From NCBI GenBank assembly GCA_900542445.1, contig UQNN01000010.1:1-64000 (forward strand): a DNA stretch of 64,000 nucleotides. Direction: 5' to 3'. The notes under the pieces are model-generated. The model did not search any database. It was not told where the DNA came from and saw only the letters and a program-made list of their open reading frames with translations. Shown here one piece after another: positions 41,389-49,333 of the stretch. Source of the DNA: an uncultured Eubacteriales bacterium. Lineage in GTDB: Bacteria > Bacillota > Clostridia > Christensenellales > Aristaeellaceae. The position numbers were made by a program, and so were the translations under genes. Numbering within the stretch: the stretch's first letter is position 1; each line of letters opens with the position of its first letter.

Positions 41389-42691
41389 TCGGGAAGTGAC
41401 CGCCGCCGACGTGGCGCACGCCGCCAAGCAGGCGAGTTTTGCGCTGGCCGCGTCGCCGAGCAAGACGCGCAACAGCGCGCTGCTGGCGATTGCCGCCGCC
41501 CTTCGCGCGAAAGCAGGACAGATTTTCAAAGCGAACGATATCGATATGCGGCAGGCCGAAAAGGAAGGGCTGGCCGCGCCCGCGCTCAAGCGGCTCAAGT
41601 TTGACGAGCACAAGCTCGGCGACGTCTGCGCGGGTCTGGAACAGCTGGCCGCGATGGACGATCCCATCGGGCAGGAGCAGCTGCGCACCGAACTGGCCGA
41701 CGGGCTGGTGCTTTCGCGCATCAGCTGCCCCATCGGCGTGGTCGGCGTGATCTTTGAATCGCGGCCCGACGCGCTGATCCAGATCGGCGGGCTGTGCCTC
41801 AAGAGCGGCAACGCCGTGCTGCTCAAGGGCGGCCGGGAGGCGCTGCATACCAATGAAGCGCTGTTTGATATCATGAACGACGCGAGCGTCGCCACGGGCC
41901 TGCCGGACGGCTGGTGCGGCCTGCTGACCACGCGCGAGGATGTTTCCGTCATGCTCAAAATGGACGAGGATATCGACCTCATCATCCCGCGCGGCTCGAA
42001 CGCTTTTGTGCGTTACATCATGGAAAACAGCAGCATTCCGGTGCTGGGGCACAGCGACGGCGTGTGCCACGTGTATGTGGATGCGGACTGCGACGCGCAG
42101 ATGGCCGCGCGCATCGTCGTGGACGCGAAGACGCAGTATCCGGCTGCCTGCAATGCCGCCGAGATGCTGCTGGTTCACAGCGGACAGCTGGCCGGCGCCC
42201 TGCCCGCAATCGCCAAAGCGCTGACGAAGGCGGGCGTGACCCTGCGCGCGGACGAGCGTGCCCGCGCGGCGCTCTACGCGGCGGGCATAGCCAGCGAAGC
42301 GGCGGACGAAAGCGACTGGGGGCGCGAGTATCTGGCGCTGACGATGGCGGTTCATACGGTGGATTCCATCGACGAGGCGATTGCTTTCATCAATAAGCAT
42401 GGTTCGCATCACACGGACTGCATCATTACCCGCGACGAGGCGGCGGCCGGTAAGTTCTTTGCGTTGGTGGATTCCGCGGGCGTGTATCAGAACTGCTCGA
42501 CGCGCTTCGCCGACGGCTATCGCTACGGCTTTGGCGCGGAGGTCGGCATTTCCACGGGCAAAATTCACGCGCGCGGCCCGATGGGGCTGGAGGGGCTTTG
42601 CTCCTACAAGTACATTCTGCGCGGCCATGGCGATATTGTCGGCGATTTTGCGGCGGGGCGGCGCAGCTTCACGCATCAGAAACTCCTGTGA
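41381..42691 (+). CDS. proA: Glutamate-5-semialdehyde dehydrogenase (gamma-glutamyl phosphate reductase)
   Basis: A 436-residue enzyme of the second step of proline synthesis, reducing gamma-glutamyl phosphate with NADPH. Seen: LSRISCPIGVVGVIFESRPD, the GNAVLLKGGREALHTN loop, DLIIPRGSNAFVRYI, and the catalytic Cys in YPAACNAAEMLLVH, close to the family PAVCNAAE motif. The C-terminal GFGAEVGISTGKIHARGPMG is also typical. The usual partner proB is not in this window. It is translationally coupled to the LCP-like gene upstream. Confidence 0.95.
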   Translation: MNNREVTAADVAHAAKQASFALAASPSKTRNSALLAIAAALRAKAGQIFKANDIDMRQAEKEGLAAPALKRLKFDEHKLGDVCAGLEQLAAMDDPIGQEQLRTELADGLVLSRISCPIGVVGVIFESRPDALIQIGGLCLKSGNAVLLKGGREALHTNEALFDIMNDASVATGLPDGWCGLLTTREDVSVMLKMDEDIDLIIPRGSNAFVRYIMENSSIPVLGHSDGVCHVYVDADCDAQMAARIVVDAKTQYPAACNAAEMLLVHSGQLAGALPAIAKALTKAGVTLRADERARAALYAAGIASEAADESDWGREYLALTMAVHTVDSIDEAIAFINKHGSHHTDCIITRDEAAAGKFFALVDSAGVYQNCSTRFADGYRYGFGAEVGISTGKIHARGPMGLEGLCSYKYILRGHGDIVGDFAAGRRSFTHQKLL

Positions 42692-42705
42692 AGGGGGAAT
42701 CCGGA

Positions 42706-43431
42706 ATGATCAAGCGAGGGCTTGCGCTGCTGGTGCTGCTGTGCATGGCGCTTCCGTGCGCAGGCATGGCCGAGCAGACGGAAGCGCGGCGCGTGGTTTA
42801 CCTCACCTTTGACGACGGGCCGAAGAAGGACACGCCGGAACTGCTGGAAACGCTGAGCGAGCTGGACGTGCCCGCGACGTTCTTTCTGGTGGGGCTGAGC
42901 GTGCGCGCGTTTCCGGAATACGCCAAACAGATTGTGCAGGCAGGTTACGCCGTCGGCAGCCACACGATGGCGCACTCCATTGGCCGCATTCAAAAGGATG
43001 CGGAATTTGTGCTGCGCGATCTGGCGCGTTTTGAAAAGACAATGCGCGAAGAGGTGGATGAGACCTTTTCGACCGATTTGTTCCGCTTTCCCGGCGGCAG
43101 CACGGCATATAAGTCGCGCGTTAAGACGCTGGTGCGGGACGCGGGCTACGCGTGGTTTGACTGGAACACGATGACGGGCGACGCGCAGTACACCTTTTCG
43201 AGCGATCAGGAGATGCTGGATTATACGCTCAGGCAGACGGAAGGCAAGGACGTCATCATCCTGCTGATGCACGAGGGCAAAGCCAGAACGCGGCGCATTC
43301 TGCCGGAGCTGGTAGCCTATTTCCGCGAGGCGGGATACGAGTTCCGCGCGCTTTCCACGAGTGAAGAGGATCGTGGAATTTTGTCGCGCTGCGGGGCGCA
43401 CATGATGCTGCCCGACGCGGCGCAGGAATAA
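42706..43431 (+). CDS. Secreted polysaccharide deacetylase (NodB domain)
   Basis: A 241-residue protein with a signal peptide (about 1-22, CAGMA-EQ) and a NodB catalytic domain. Motifs in order are VYLTFDDGPKKDTPELL with the metal-binding Asp pair, GSHTMAHSIG with the zinc His pair, RFPGGSTAYKSR, DWNTMTGDA and IILLMHEGKART. It removes acetyl groups from N-acetylated glycans, perhaps peptidoglycan or surface polymer. ATG 42706 follows GAAGGGGGAATCCGGA; the longer frame would overlap proA. Confidence 0.92.
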   Translation: MIKRGLALLVLLCMALPCAGMAEQTEARRVVYLTFDDGPKKDTPELLETLSELDVPATFFLVGLSVRAFPEYAKQIVQAGYAVGSHTMAHSIGRIQKDAEFVLRDLARFEKTMREEVDETFSTDLFRFPGGSTAYKSRVKTLVRDAGYAWFDWNTMTGDAQYTFSSDQEMLDYTLRQTEGKDVIILLMHEGKARTRRILPELVAYFREAGYEFRALSTSEEDRGILSRCGAHMMLPDAAQE

Positions 43432-43445
43432 GGGGGATAAACGAA

Positions 43446-43685
43446 ATGCGGTGCGGATGTCCGCAATGCGGAACGTATATGATTCAATCGGAGGGCACGA
43501 ACTTCGGCTGCGTCTGCCCGGAATGCCTGTATCGCTGCCGGGCGTGCATGGGCACGAATACCGTCGTCAGCCGCGAGAATCTGCATAACCTGGTCTTCGT
43601 GGATCACACGGCTGAACACGAGGCGCAGGAAGAGACGGGCGACGGCAGGCGCGAGCCGCTTCGCCCCGAAGATTTCATTGACTGA
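43446..43685 (+). CDS. Small cysteine-rich zinc-ribbon-like protein
   Basis: A 79-residue protein with nine cysteines in the first 35 residues: MRCGCPQCGTYMIQSEG, then FGCVCPECLYRCRACMG. At least two CxxC pairs could form a zinc ribbon or rubredoxin-like knuckle. The C-terminal half is acidic. No family was recognised. It follows the deacetylase by 14 bases, preceded by GGGGGATAAACGA, and so is probably co-transcribed. It could be a metal-binding or regulatory accessory protein. Confidence 0.7.
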   Translation: MRCGCPQCGTYMIQSEGTNFGCVCPECLYRCRACMGTNTVVSRENLHNLVFVDHTAEHEAQEETGDGRREPLRPEDFID

Positions 43686-43989
43686 AAACCTGAACGTATG
43701 GTTTTCGCCCCAAACCAGCGCTTCAAGAGTCAGGTAACGCTTCGCTTCCTGACTCCCATTTCTTTTCGCTTCGCGATTGGGAACGACTGGGGCTTCGTCC
43801 CAAACCGGGAAACGTGCATAGTCGCCTTCGGCTCCTTGCAGTTTCCAATTTCCGCCATGCTGATTCCCGCACAGCGGGCGCATGGCTCCAATTCCCCGGC
43901 AGAGAACTGAGTTCCCTGCCCCTTCCGTTTCGCTTCGCGGCGGTTTGAAGCAAGAATTCAATTTTGAACGTGTGTAGGAGGTATTTATC
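43686..43989 (+). repeat. Hairpin-rich intergenic region with family-1 repeat parts
   Basis: No gene is seen in this 304-base gap. It holds GAGTCAGG...CCTGACTC around CGCTTCGC (43725-43755), ACTGGGGCTTCGTCCCAAACC (43786-43806) and a family-1 tail at 43892-43926 (TTCCCCGGCAGAGAACTGAG then TTCCCTGCCCCTTCC). The rpiB ribosome binding site GTAGGAGGTATTTATC is at its end. Confidence 0.55.
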
Positions 43990-44439
43990 ATGATTGCACT
44001 GGGAAGCGACCACGCCGGTCTGCCGCTGAAAAAGGAAATCATGGCGCTGCTGGATGAGATGCAGCTGCCCTATCACGACTATGGCACCTATACCGCGGAC
44101 AGCTGCGACTACGCGGTGTTTGCCCAGCGCGCGGCGAAGGCCGTGGTGGGCGGCGAATGCGAGCGCGGCATTCTGTGCTGCGGCACGGGCATCGGCATTT
44201 CCATCGCGGCCAACAAGGTGAAGGGCATTCGCTGCTGCGCCTGCTCGGACTGCTATTCCGCCAAGATGAGCCGTGTACACAACGACGCGAACATGCTTGC
44301 CCTCGGCGCGCGCGTGGTTGGCACGGAGCTGGGCCGCATGATTGCGCAGACCTTTCTGACGAGCGAGTTTGAAGGCGGCCGCCATCAGCGCCGCATCGAT
44401 CAGATTGCGGCCATCGAGAACGGGGAGGATTTGGGCTGA
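43990..44439 (+). CDS. rpiB: Ribose-5-phosphate isomerase B
   Basis: A 149-residue RpiB/LacAB-family isomerase, normal length. It starts MIALGSDHAGLPLKKEIM, the signature; the catalytic Cys lies in GILCCGTGIGISIAANK, and the His in SRVHNDANMLALGARV follows. TSEFEGGRHQRRI is the usual C-terminal element. It interconverts ribulose 5-phosphate and ribose 5-phosphate, or a related sugar phosphate. AGGAGGT is 8 bases from ATG 43990. It overlaps the GH28 gene by 1 base, so here it may serve a pectin-sugar pathway. Confidence 0.93.
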   Translation: MIALGSDHAGLPLKKEIMALLDEMQLPYHDYGTYTADSCDYAVFAQRAAKAVVGGECERGILCCGTGIGISIAANKVKGIRCCACSDCYSAKMSRVHNDANMLALGARVVGTELGRMIAQTFLTSEFEGGRHQRRIDQIAAIENGEDLG

Positions 44440-45677
44440 TGAACATTCTGGATTTTGGCGCAAAGCGCGGAGAATTCTGCGGCGACGCGATTCAGCGCGC
44501 GATCGATGCCGCGGCGGTGCAGGGCGGCGGGCGCGTCGTTGTGCCGGCGGGCGAATATGAGACGGCCAGCCTCGTTTTGAGAAGCAATGTCGAGCTGCAT
44601 CTGGAAGCGGGCGCCGTGCTGCGCTTTACGGATGATTTTGACGCGTACCCCGTTGTGAACATCCGCTGGGAGGGCTACGAGCAGCCCTGCCGCCGCCCGC
44701 TGATTTACGCGAAGAACGAGGTCAACGTGGCGCTGACGGGCTTTGGCACGCTGGAAGGACAGGGCAAAAAGTGGTGGACGGCGTTCCGCGCCAAGACGCT
44801 GGACGCGGCGCGCCCGTGCGCGGTCTGCTTTGAGGACTGCACCCGCGTGCGCATGAGCGATTTCATGGTGCACAACAGCCCGAACTGGACGATTCACCCG
44901 GTTCGGTGCGAAAATGTGACGATCGACAACCTGACCATTGTCAATCCGTTCGATTCGCCCAACACGGACGGCATCGATCCGGAGAGCTGCCGCAATGTGC
45001 GCATCACGGGCTGCCACATCGATGTGGGCGACGACTGCATCGCGGTCAAGGCAGGCACGGAGGACGCGCTGGAAGATGTGCCCTGCGAAAACATCGCCAT
45101 CACGGGCTGCACGATGGTGCACGGCCACGGCGGCGTGGTGCTGGGCAGCGAGATGAGCGGCGGCATCCGCCGCGTCTCCATCACCGGCTGTGTGTTTGAC
45201 GGAACGGATCGCGGCATTCGCATCAAGAGCCGCCGCGGGCGCGGCGGCGCGGTGGAGGATGTGAGCGTGACGGGTATTGTGATGAACGATGTGCTCTGCC
45301 CGCTGGTCATCAACCTGATGTATTTCTGCGGCAAGGATGGCAAGCTGCCCATCGTTTCCGACCCGAATGTCCAGCCTGTGACGGATGCGACGCCGCATGT
45401 GCGCCGCATCCGCATGGCCGATATCGTGGTGACCAACGCCAAAAGCGCCGCTGCGTGCCTTTACGGCCTGCCGGAAGCGCCGCTGGAGGATATCAGCATC
45501 GTAAACACGCAGATCCATCTGGTTGAGGATACGCCGAGCTTCCCGGTGATGAACGCGGTGCAGCAGCCTGTGACGCTGGCGGGTCTGACGGCCGAGCATG
45601 TGCGCGGCCTGCATCTGACCGATCTGCGCATCGTCGGCGCGCGGGAAGACGAAATTACGCTGCGCGACGTAGAGTGA
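44439..45677 (+). CDS. Glycoside hydrolase family 28 (polygalacturonase-like), intracellular
   Basis: A 412-residue right-handed beta-helix enzyme without signal peptide. GH28 motifs: NTDGIDPESC, VGDDCIAVKAG with the acidic pair, GHGGVVLGSEMSGG with the catalytic-site His, and GIRIKSRRGRGG, the RIK element. The absence of a signal suggests it cleaves imported pectic oligosaccharides as an exo-enzyme. Start ATG overlaps the rpiB stop. GH105 follows 12 bases later, and the sugar ABC transporter genes after that. Confidence 0.93.
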   Translation: MNILDFGAKRGEFCGDAIQRAIDAAAVQGGGRVVVPAGEYETASLVLRSNVELHLEAGAVLRFTDDFDAYPVVNIRWEGYEQPCRRPLIYAKNEVNVALTGFGTLEGQGKKWWTAFRAKTLDAARPCAVCFEDCTRVRMSDFMVHNSPNWTIHPVRCENVTIDNLTIVNPFDSPNTDGIDPESCRNVRITGCHIDVGDDCIAVKAGTEDALEDVPCENIAITGCTMVHGHGGVVLGSEMSGGIRRVSITGCVFDGTDRGIRIKSRRGRGGAVEDVSVTGIVMNDVLCPLVINLMYFCGKDGKLPIVSDPNVQPVTDATPHVRRIRMADIVVTNAKSAAACLYGLPEAPLEDISIVNTQIHLVEDTPSFPVMNAVQQPVTLAGLTAEHVRGLHLTDLRIVGAREDEITLRDVE

Positions 45678-45689
45678 GGAGGAACCCCC

Positions 45690-46769
45690 ATGAGATACGA
45701 AAAGACCGTTTGGGCGGGTGAAGGCACGCTCGCGCGTGAGCAGGAGTATAACTATCACTGGTGCTACGAGCGGGGCATCATCACCAAAGCGTGGCTGGAC
45801 GTCCATGCGGCGACCGGGGACAGGCGCTTTTACGACGCGGCGAAGGCCAATGTCGATCAGTATGTAACCGAAGACGGCGCGATTCTAACCTATGAGCCGG
45901 AAAAATATAATCTGGATATGATCTGCATGGGGCGCACGGCGCTGCGGCTGTTCAAGGCGACGGGCGAGGCGAAATACGAAAAGGCGTGCCGCCGACTCAT
46001 CGAGCAGATCAAGGGTCAGCCGACGACGGCGGAGGGCGGCTTCTGGCACAAGAAGCTCTATCCCCAGCAGATGTGGCTGGACGGCATTTACATGGCCTGC
46101 CCGTTCCTGACGGAATTCGCCGTGACATTCGGCGAAATGCAGTGGGCGGATCTGGCGGCGAAGCAGATGAAGCTGATCTTTGAAAAGACGCGGCTGGAAA
46201 GCGGCCTGCACGCGCACGCGTGGGACAGTGCGAAAGCGCAGAAGTGGGCCGATCCGCAGACGGGACTTTCCCCGCACGTCTGGGGACGCGCGATGGGCTG
46301 GTTTGTGATGGCGCATGCGGACGTTTTGGCCGCTCTGCCGGAAAGCCATCCGGATTACGCGCAGCTGAGCCTGCAAATGAAATCGCTGCTGACGGCGGTG
46401 ATGGCCGCGCGCGGCGCGGACAAGCTCTGGCATCAGGTGATGGACAGGCCGGAGAGCGAAGAGAACTATGCGGAATCCTCCTGTTCGGCAATGTTCATCT
46501 ACGGGCTGGCGAAGGGCAAGGCGCTGGGGCTGTGCGGCGCGAAGGAAGAAGCTGCCGCGCGGGAAAGCATGGACGCGCTCTGGCAGAAAAACGTCGTCAC
46601 GGCGGCGGACGGCTACCCCGAACTGACGCGCATCTGCAAGGTCGCGGGGCTGGGCGGGGAGCCGTATCGCGATGGCAGTTATGACTACTATGTACACGAA
46701 ACCGTGTGCAGCGGGGACACGAAGGGCACCGCGCCCTTCCTGATGGCCTGCTGCGCGCTGGAGGTTTAA
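45690..46769 (+). CDS. Glycoside hydrolase family 105 (unsaturated rhamnogalacturonyl hydrolase-like)
   Basis: A 359-residue six-hairpin enzyme without a signal peptide. Seen: WCYERGIITKAWLDVHAATG, MWLDGIYMACPFLTEF with the catalytic Asp, HAWDSAKAQKWADPQTGLSP then VWGRAMGWFVMAHADVL, and a late WHQVMDRPESEENYAESSCS with SAMFIYG. These match YteR/YesR-type enzymes that remove unsaturated uronic acid from pectin oligomers after lyase action. AGGAGGAACCCCC precedes ATG 45690. It is the last gene before a new promoter at 46855. Confidence 0.92.
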   Translation: MRYEKTVWAGEGTLAREQEYNYHWCYERGIITKAWLDVHAATGDRRFYDAAKANVDQYVTEDGAILTYEPEKYNLDMICMGRTALRLFKATGEAKYEKACRRLIEQIKGQPTTAEGGFWHKKLYPQQMWLDGIYMACPFLTEFAVTFGEMQWADLAAKQMKLIFEKTRLESGLHAHAWDSAKAQKWADPQTGLSPHVWGRAMGWFVMAHADVLAALPESHPDYAQLSLQMKSLLTAVMAARGADKLWHQVMDRPESEENYAESSCSAMFIYGLAKGKALGLCGAKEEAAARESMDALWQKNVVTAADGYPELTRICKVAGLGGEPYRDGSYDYYVHETVCSGDTKGTAPFLMACCALEV

Positions 46770-46854
46770 CGCATAGCTGAACAAAGGTTGAGGGCGGGTT
46801 AATCGCTTAACCTCACAAAGTTTCGCACAAGAGATTGATTTCCATTTTATGCAC

Positions 46855-46883
46855 TTGACACAACTTGACCAAAAAATTATAAT
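46855..46883 (+). promoter_or_regulatory. Perfect consensus sigma-A promoter of the pectin-sugar ABC genes
   Basis: TTGACA (46855-46860), 17-base spacer, TATAAT (46878-46883). A small GGTTAA/TTAACC hairpin lies upstream at 46796-46812, after the GH105 gene. The transcript would have a leader of about 150 bases. Confidence 0.85.
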
Positions 46884-46889
46884 AAACAT

Positions 46890-47003
46890 GCACATAGGGA
46901 ACAGGCGGGACGCGGAAAAACGCCGCGGAAGGCCTGAATCCGGAGGGTGTCTGATGTATGGCTGAAAGGGGCAGGCAAACCCCTTGGCGCCGGAAATTCC
47001 GGC
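46890..47003 (+). promoter_or_regulatory. Structured leader with a three-codon upstream reading frame
   Basis: After the promoter comes GGAGGG (46942-46947), then ATG-TAT-GGC-TGA (46954-46965) at a normal 6-base distance. A GGGG/CCCC pair and a perfect GCCGGAA-A-TTCCGGC palindrome (46989-47003) follow. No T-run follows, so it is not a terminator; it could mask or shape the ribosome binding site at 47022. Confidence 0.4.
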
Positions 47004-47039
47004 AGAATAGATTTCAGTTTTAAAGGAGAGCGAATTGTG

Positions 47040-48305
47040 ATGAAAAAGATGATCGCATGCCTGTTGACGTTCGCGCTGGCGCTGACCGCCGTTTGCGCGA
47101 TGGCCGAAGGCTCCCTGACCTTCTCCTGGTGGGGCGGAGATGCCCGCCACGAAGCGACCCAGCAGGCTGTCGAGGCTTTCAAGGCCGCGACCGGCATCGA
47201 TGTGCAGTGCACGTACAGCGCGTGGAGCGGCTGGGAAGACAAGATGAGCCAGTATTTCGCTTCTGATTCCGCTTTCGACGTGAACCAGATCAACTGGAAC
47301 TGGCTGTACTCCTTCACCAACGCGGACGGCTCCAGCAAGTTCTACGACCTCAACCAGGTTGCGGACGTGATCGACCTGTCCCAGTTCAGTGAGAAGGCTC
47401 TCGCCCAGTGCACCATCGACGGTCAGCTGCTGGCGATCCCGGTTTCCATGACCGGCCGTATCTTCTACTGGAACAAGACCACCTTCGAGAAGGCCGGTCT
47501 TGAGACCCCGACCACGCTGGCCGACCTGATGGCCGCCGGCCCGGTGTTCGCCGAGAAGCTGGGCGACGACTATTACCCGCTGGCGCTGGGCGCTTACGAC
47601 AAGATGATCCTGATGGTGTACTACGTCGAGAGCGTGTACGGCAAGGATTGGGTTGTCGATGGCCAGCTGAACTACACGACCGAGGAAATCGCCAAGGGTC
47701 TTGAGTTCATCCAGAGCCTGGAAGACAACCACGTCATCCCGACCGCCCAGACCCTCACCGGCGACGGCGCAGACAGCTTGGACAAGAACCCCAAGTGGAT
47801 GGAAGGCAAGTATGCCGGCATCTTCGAGTGGGATTCCTCCGCGAGCAAGTTTGAGAAGGCTCTGAACGAGGGCCAGGAATTCTTTGTCGGCAACTACTTC
47901 GCCGATATGGGCGAGTATCACGGCGGCTTCACCAAGGTTTCCCTGGCGCTGGCCATCTCCAACACGGCGGCGGACAAGAACGCGGCGGCTCAGCTGATCG
48001 AGTTCCTGCTCAACAGCGACGAGGGCGCGAAGCTGATGAAGAGCGAGCGCGGCATCCCGCTGAGCAAGAAGGCCAACGAGCTCTGCGCGCAGGAAGGCCT
48101 GCTCAACGCGAAGGTCGCCGAGGCGAACGCGAAGGTGCTCGACTGGTGCTCCAACAAGCTGGACCCGAAGTTCGAGAGCAGCGCGCTCAAGAGCAGCGAC
48201 GGCGTGTACTATGACGTGATGGACGGTCTCTCCTACAAGGATTACTCCATTGAGGAAGCCGCTCAGGCGCTCTGCGACGGCATCACCGAAGTGCTGGCCA
48301 AGTAA
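47040..48305 (+). CDS. Sugar ABC transporter solute-binding protein (family 1)
   Basis: A 421-residue secreted protein. The signal peptide (MKKMIACLLTFALALTAVCA, cleavage AMA-EG) has no standard lipobox. The mature protein starts SLTFSWWGGDARHEATQQAV, the hallmark of oligosaccharide binding proteins, and has TYSAWSGWEDKMSQYFASD, a pattern seen in pectic sugar binders. ATG 47040 follows AAAGGAGAGCGAATTGTG. A strong intercistronic hairpin follows, which would keep this transcript more abundant than the permease genes. Confidence 0.93.
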   Translation: MKKMIACLLTFALALTAVCAMAEGSLTFSWWGGDARHEATQQAVEAFKAATGIDVQCTYSAWSGWEDKMSQYFASDSAFDVNQINWNWLYSFTNADGSSKFYDLNQVADVIDLSQFSEKALAQCTIDGQLLAIPVSMTGRIFYWNKTTFEKAGLETPTTLADLMAAGPVFAEKLGDDYYPLALGAYDKMILMVYYVESVYGKDWVVDGQLNYTTEEIAKGLEFIQSLEDNHVIPTAQTLTGDGADSLDKNPKWMEGKYAGIFEWDSSASKFEKALNEGQEFFVGNYFADMGEYHGGFTKVSLALAISNTAADKNAAAQLIEFLLNSDEGAKLMKSERGIPLSKKANELCAQEGLLNAKVAEANAKVLDWCSNKLDPKFESSALKSSDGVYYDVMDGLSYKDYSIEEAAQALCDGITEVLAK

Positions 48306-48318
48306 TTTCCAAATCGAT

Positions 48319-48358
48319 AATCGGAGCGGCTTGGCGGATGTTAAGCCGCTCTGATTTG
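48319..48358 (+). terminator. Intercistronic hairpin between binding-protein and permease genes
   Basis: A 13-base stem ATCGGAGCGGCTT/AAGCCGCTCTGAT with one G-T pair. The following TTGTATT is only a weak T-run, so partial termination or mRNA stabilisation is likely. Confidence 0.7.
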
Positions 48359-48388
48359 TATTATTTATGAAGGGAAGGGGGAGATTCC

Positions 48389-49330
48389 ATGACGAATGGA
48401 TCTTCCGCCGCGCGCCAGGACCTCAGAAGGCGGCGCGGGCTGAGCAAGCTGGAGCAGGGCTACATGGGCTTTATCCTGATCCTGCCGTGGCTGATCGGCT
48501 TCTGCATCTTTAAGCTCTATCCGTTCGTGTCCTCGCTGGTATACAGCTTCACGGATTACGATCTGTTCAAGGGCGTGCAGAATGTCGTCGGTTTCCAGAA
48601 CTACATCGACGCGTTTACCAAGCCTAAGAACGTCAAGGCGCTGCAAGTGACCTTCACTTACGCGTTTATGACCGTTCCGCTCAAGCTGATTTTCGCGCTG
48701 TTCATCGCCTACATCCTCAATTTCAAAATCAAGGGCGTGGGTCTGTTCCGCACGGCGTACTATGTGCCTTCCATTTTGGGCGGCTCGGTGGCCATCGCGG
48801 TGCTGTGGAAAGCGCTGTTTAAAAACGACGGCGTCATCAACACGATTCTGGCGATGCTCGGTTTTGAATCCATCAATTTCCTGGCGGATAAGAACTGGGC
48901 GCTGTTCATCATCTGTCTGCTGCGCGTGTGGCAGTTCGGTTCGGCGATGGTGCTGTTCCTCGCGGCGCTCAAGGGCGTGCCGGAGGATCTCTACGAGGCG
49001 GCTTCCATCGACGGCGCGACCAAGGGCCGCCAGTTCCTCTCCATCACCATTCCGCTGATTTCCCCGGTCATCTTCTATAACCTGGTGACGCAGCTGGTGC
49101 AGGCGTTCCAGGAGTTCAACGGCCCGTACATCATCACCAACGGCGGCCCGCGCAACGCGACGACGCTGATTTCCGTCATCGTGTACAACACGGCTTTCAA
49201 GGATTACAAGGTGGGCATGTCCTCCGCGATGGCGTGGGTCATGTTCGTGATCGTGATGGTGTTGACGGTGATCGCCTTTGTCAGCCAGAAGAAGTGGGTC
49301 TACTATTCCGACGACGATGGGAGGGGCTAA
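48389..49330 (+). CDS. Sugar ABC transporter permease (MalF/UgpA type)
   Basis: A 313-residue permease with six helices, starting after a basic N-terminus with GFILILPWLIGFCIFKLYPF. The ATPase-contact EAA loop is visible as YEAASIDGATKGRQFLSITI. GAAGGGAAGGGGGAG precedes ATG 48389. It is the first of two permeases, with the second 3 bases later. No ATPase gene is in this operon, so a shared MsmX-like ATPase elsewhere is expected. Confidence 0.93.
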   Translation: MTNGSSAARQDLRRRRGLSKLEQGYMGFILILPWLIGFCIFKLYPFVSSLVYSFTDYDLFKGVQNVVGFQNYIDAFTKPKNVKALQVTFTYAFMTVPLKLIFALFIAYILNFKIKGVGLFRTAYYVPSILGGSVAIAVLWKALFKNDGVINTILAMLGFESINFLADKNWALFIICLLRVWQFGSAMVLFLAALKGVPEDLYEAASIDGATKGRQFLSITIPLISPVIFYNLVTQLVQAFQEFNGPYIITNGGPRNATTLISVIVYNTAFKDYKVGMSSAMAWVMFVIVMVLTVIAFVSQKKWVYYSDDDGRG

Positions 49331-49333
49331 GAG

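Noticed and set aside
22661..43926. Possible CRISPR array from recurring intergenic sequences
   Set aside because: The copies are far apart, differ in length and orientation, and have no regular spacers or cas genes.
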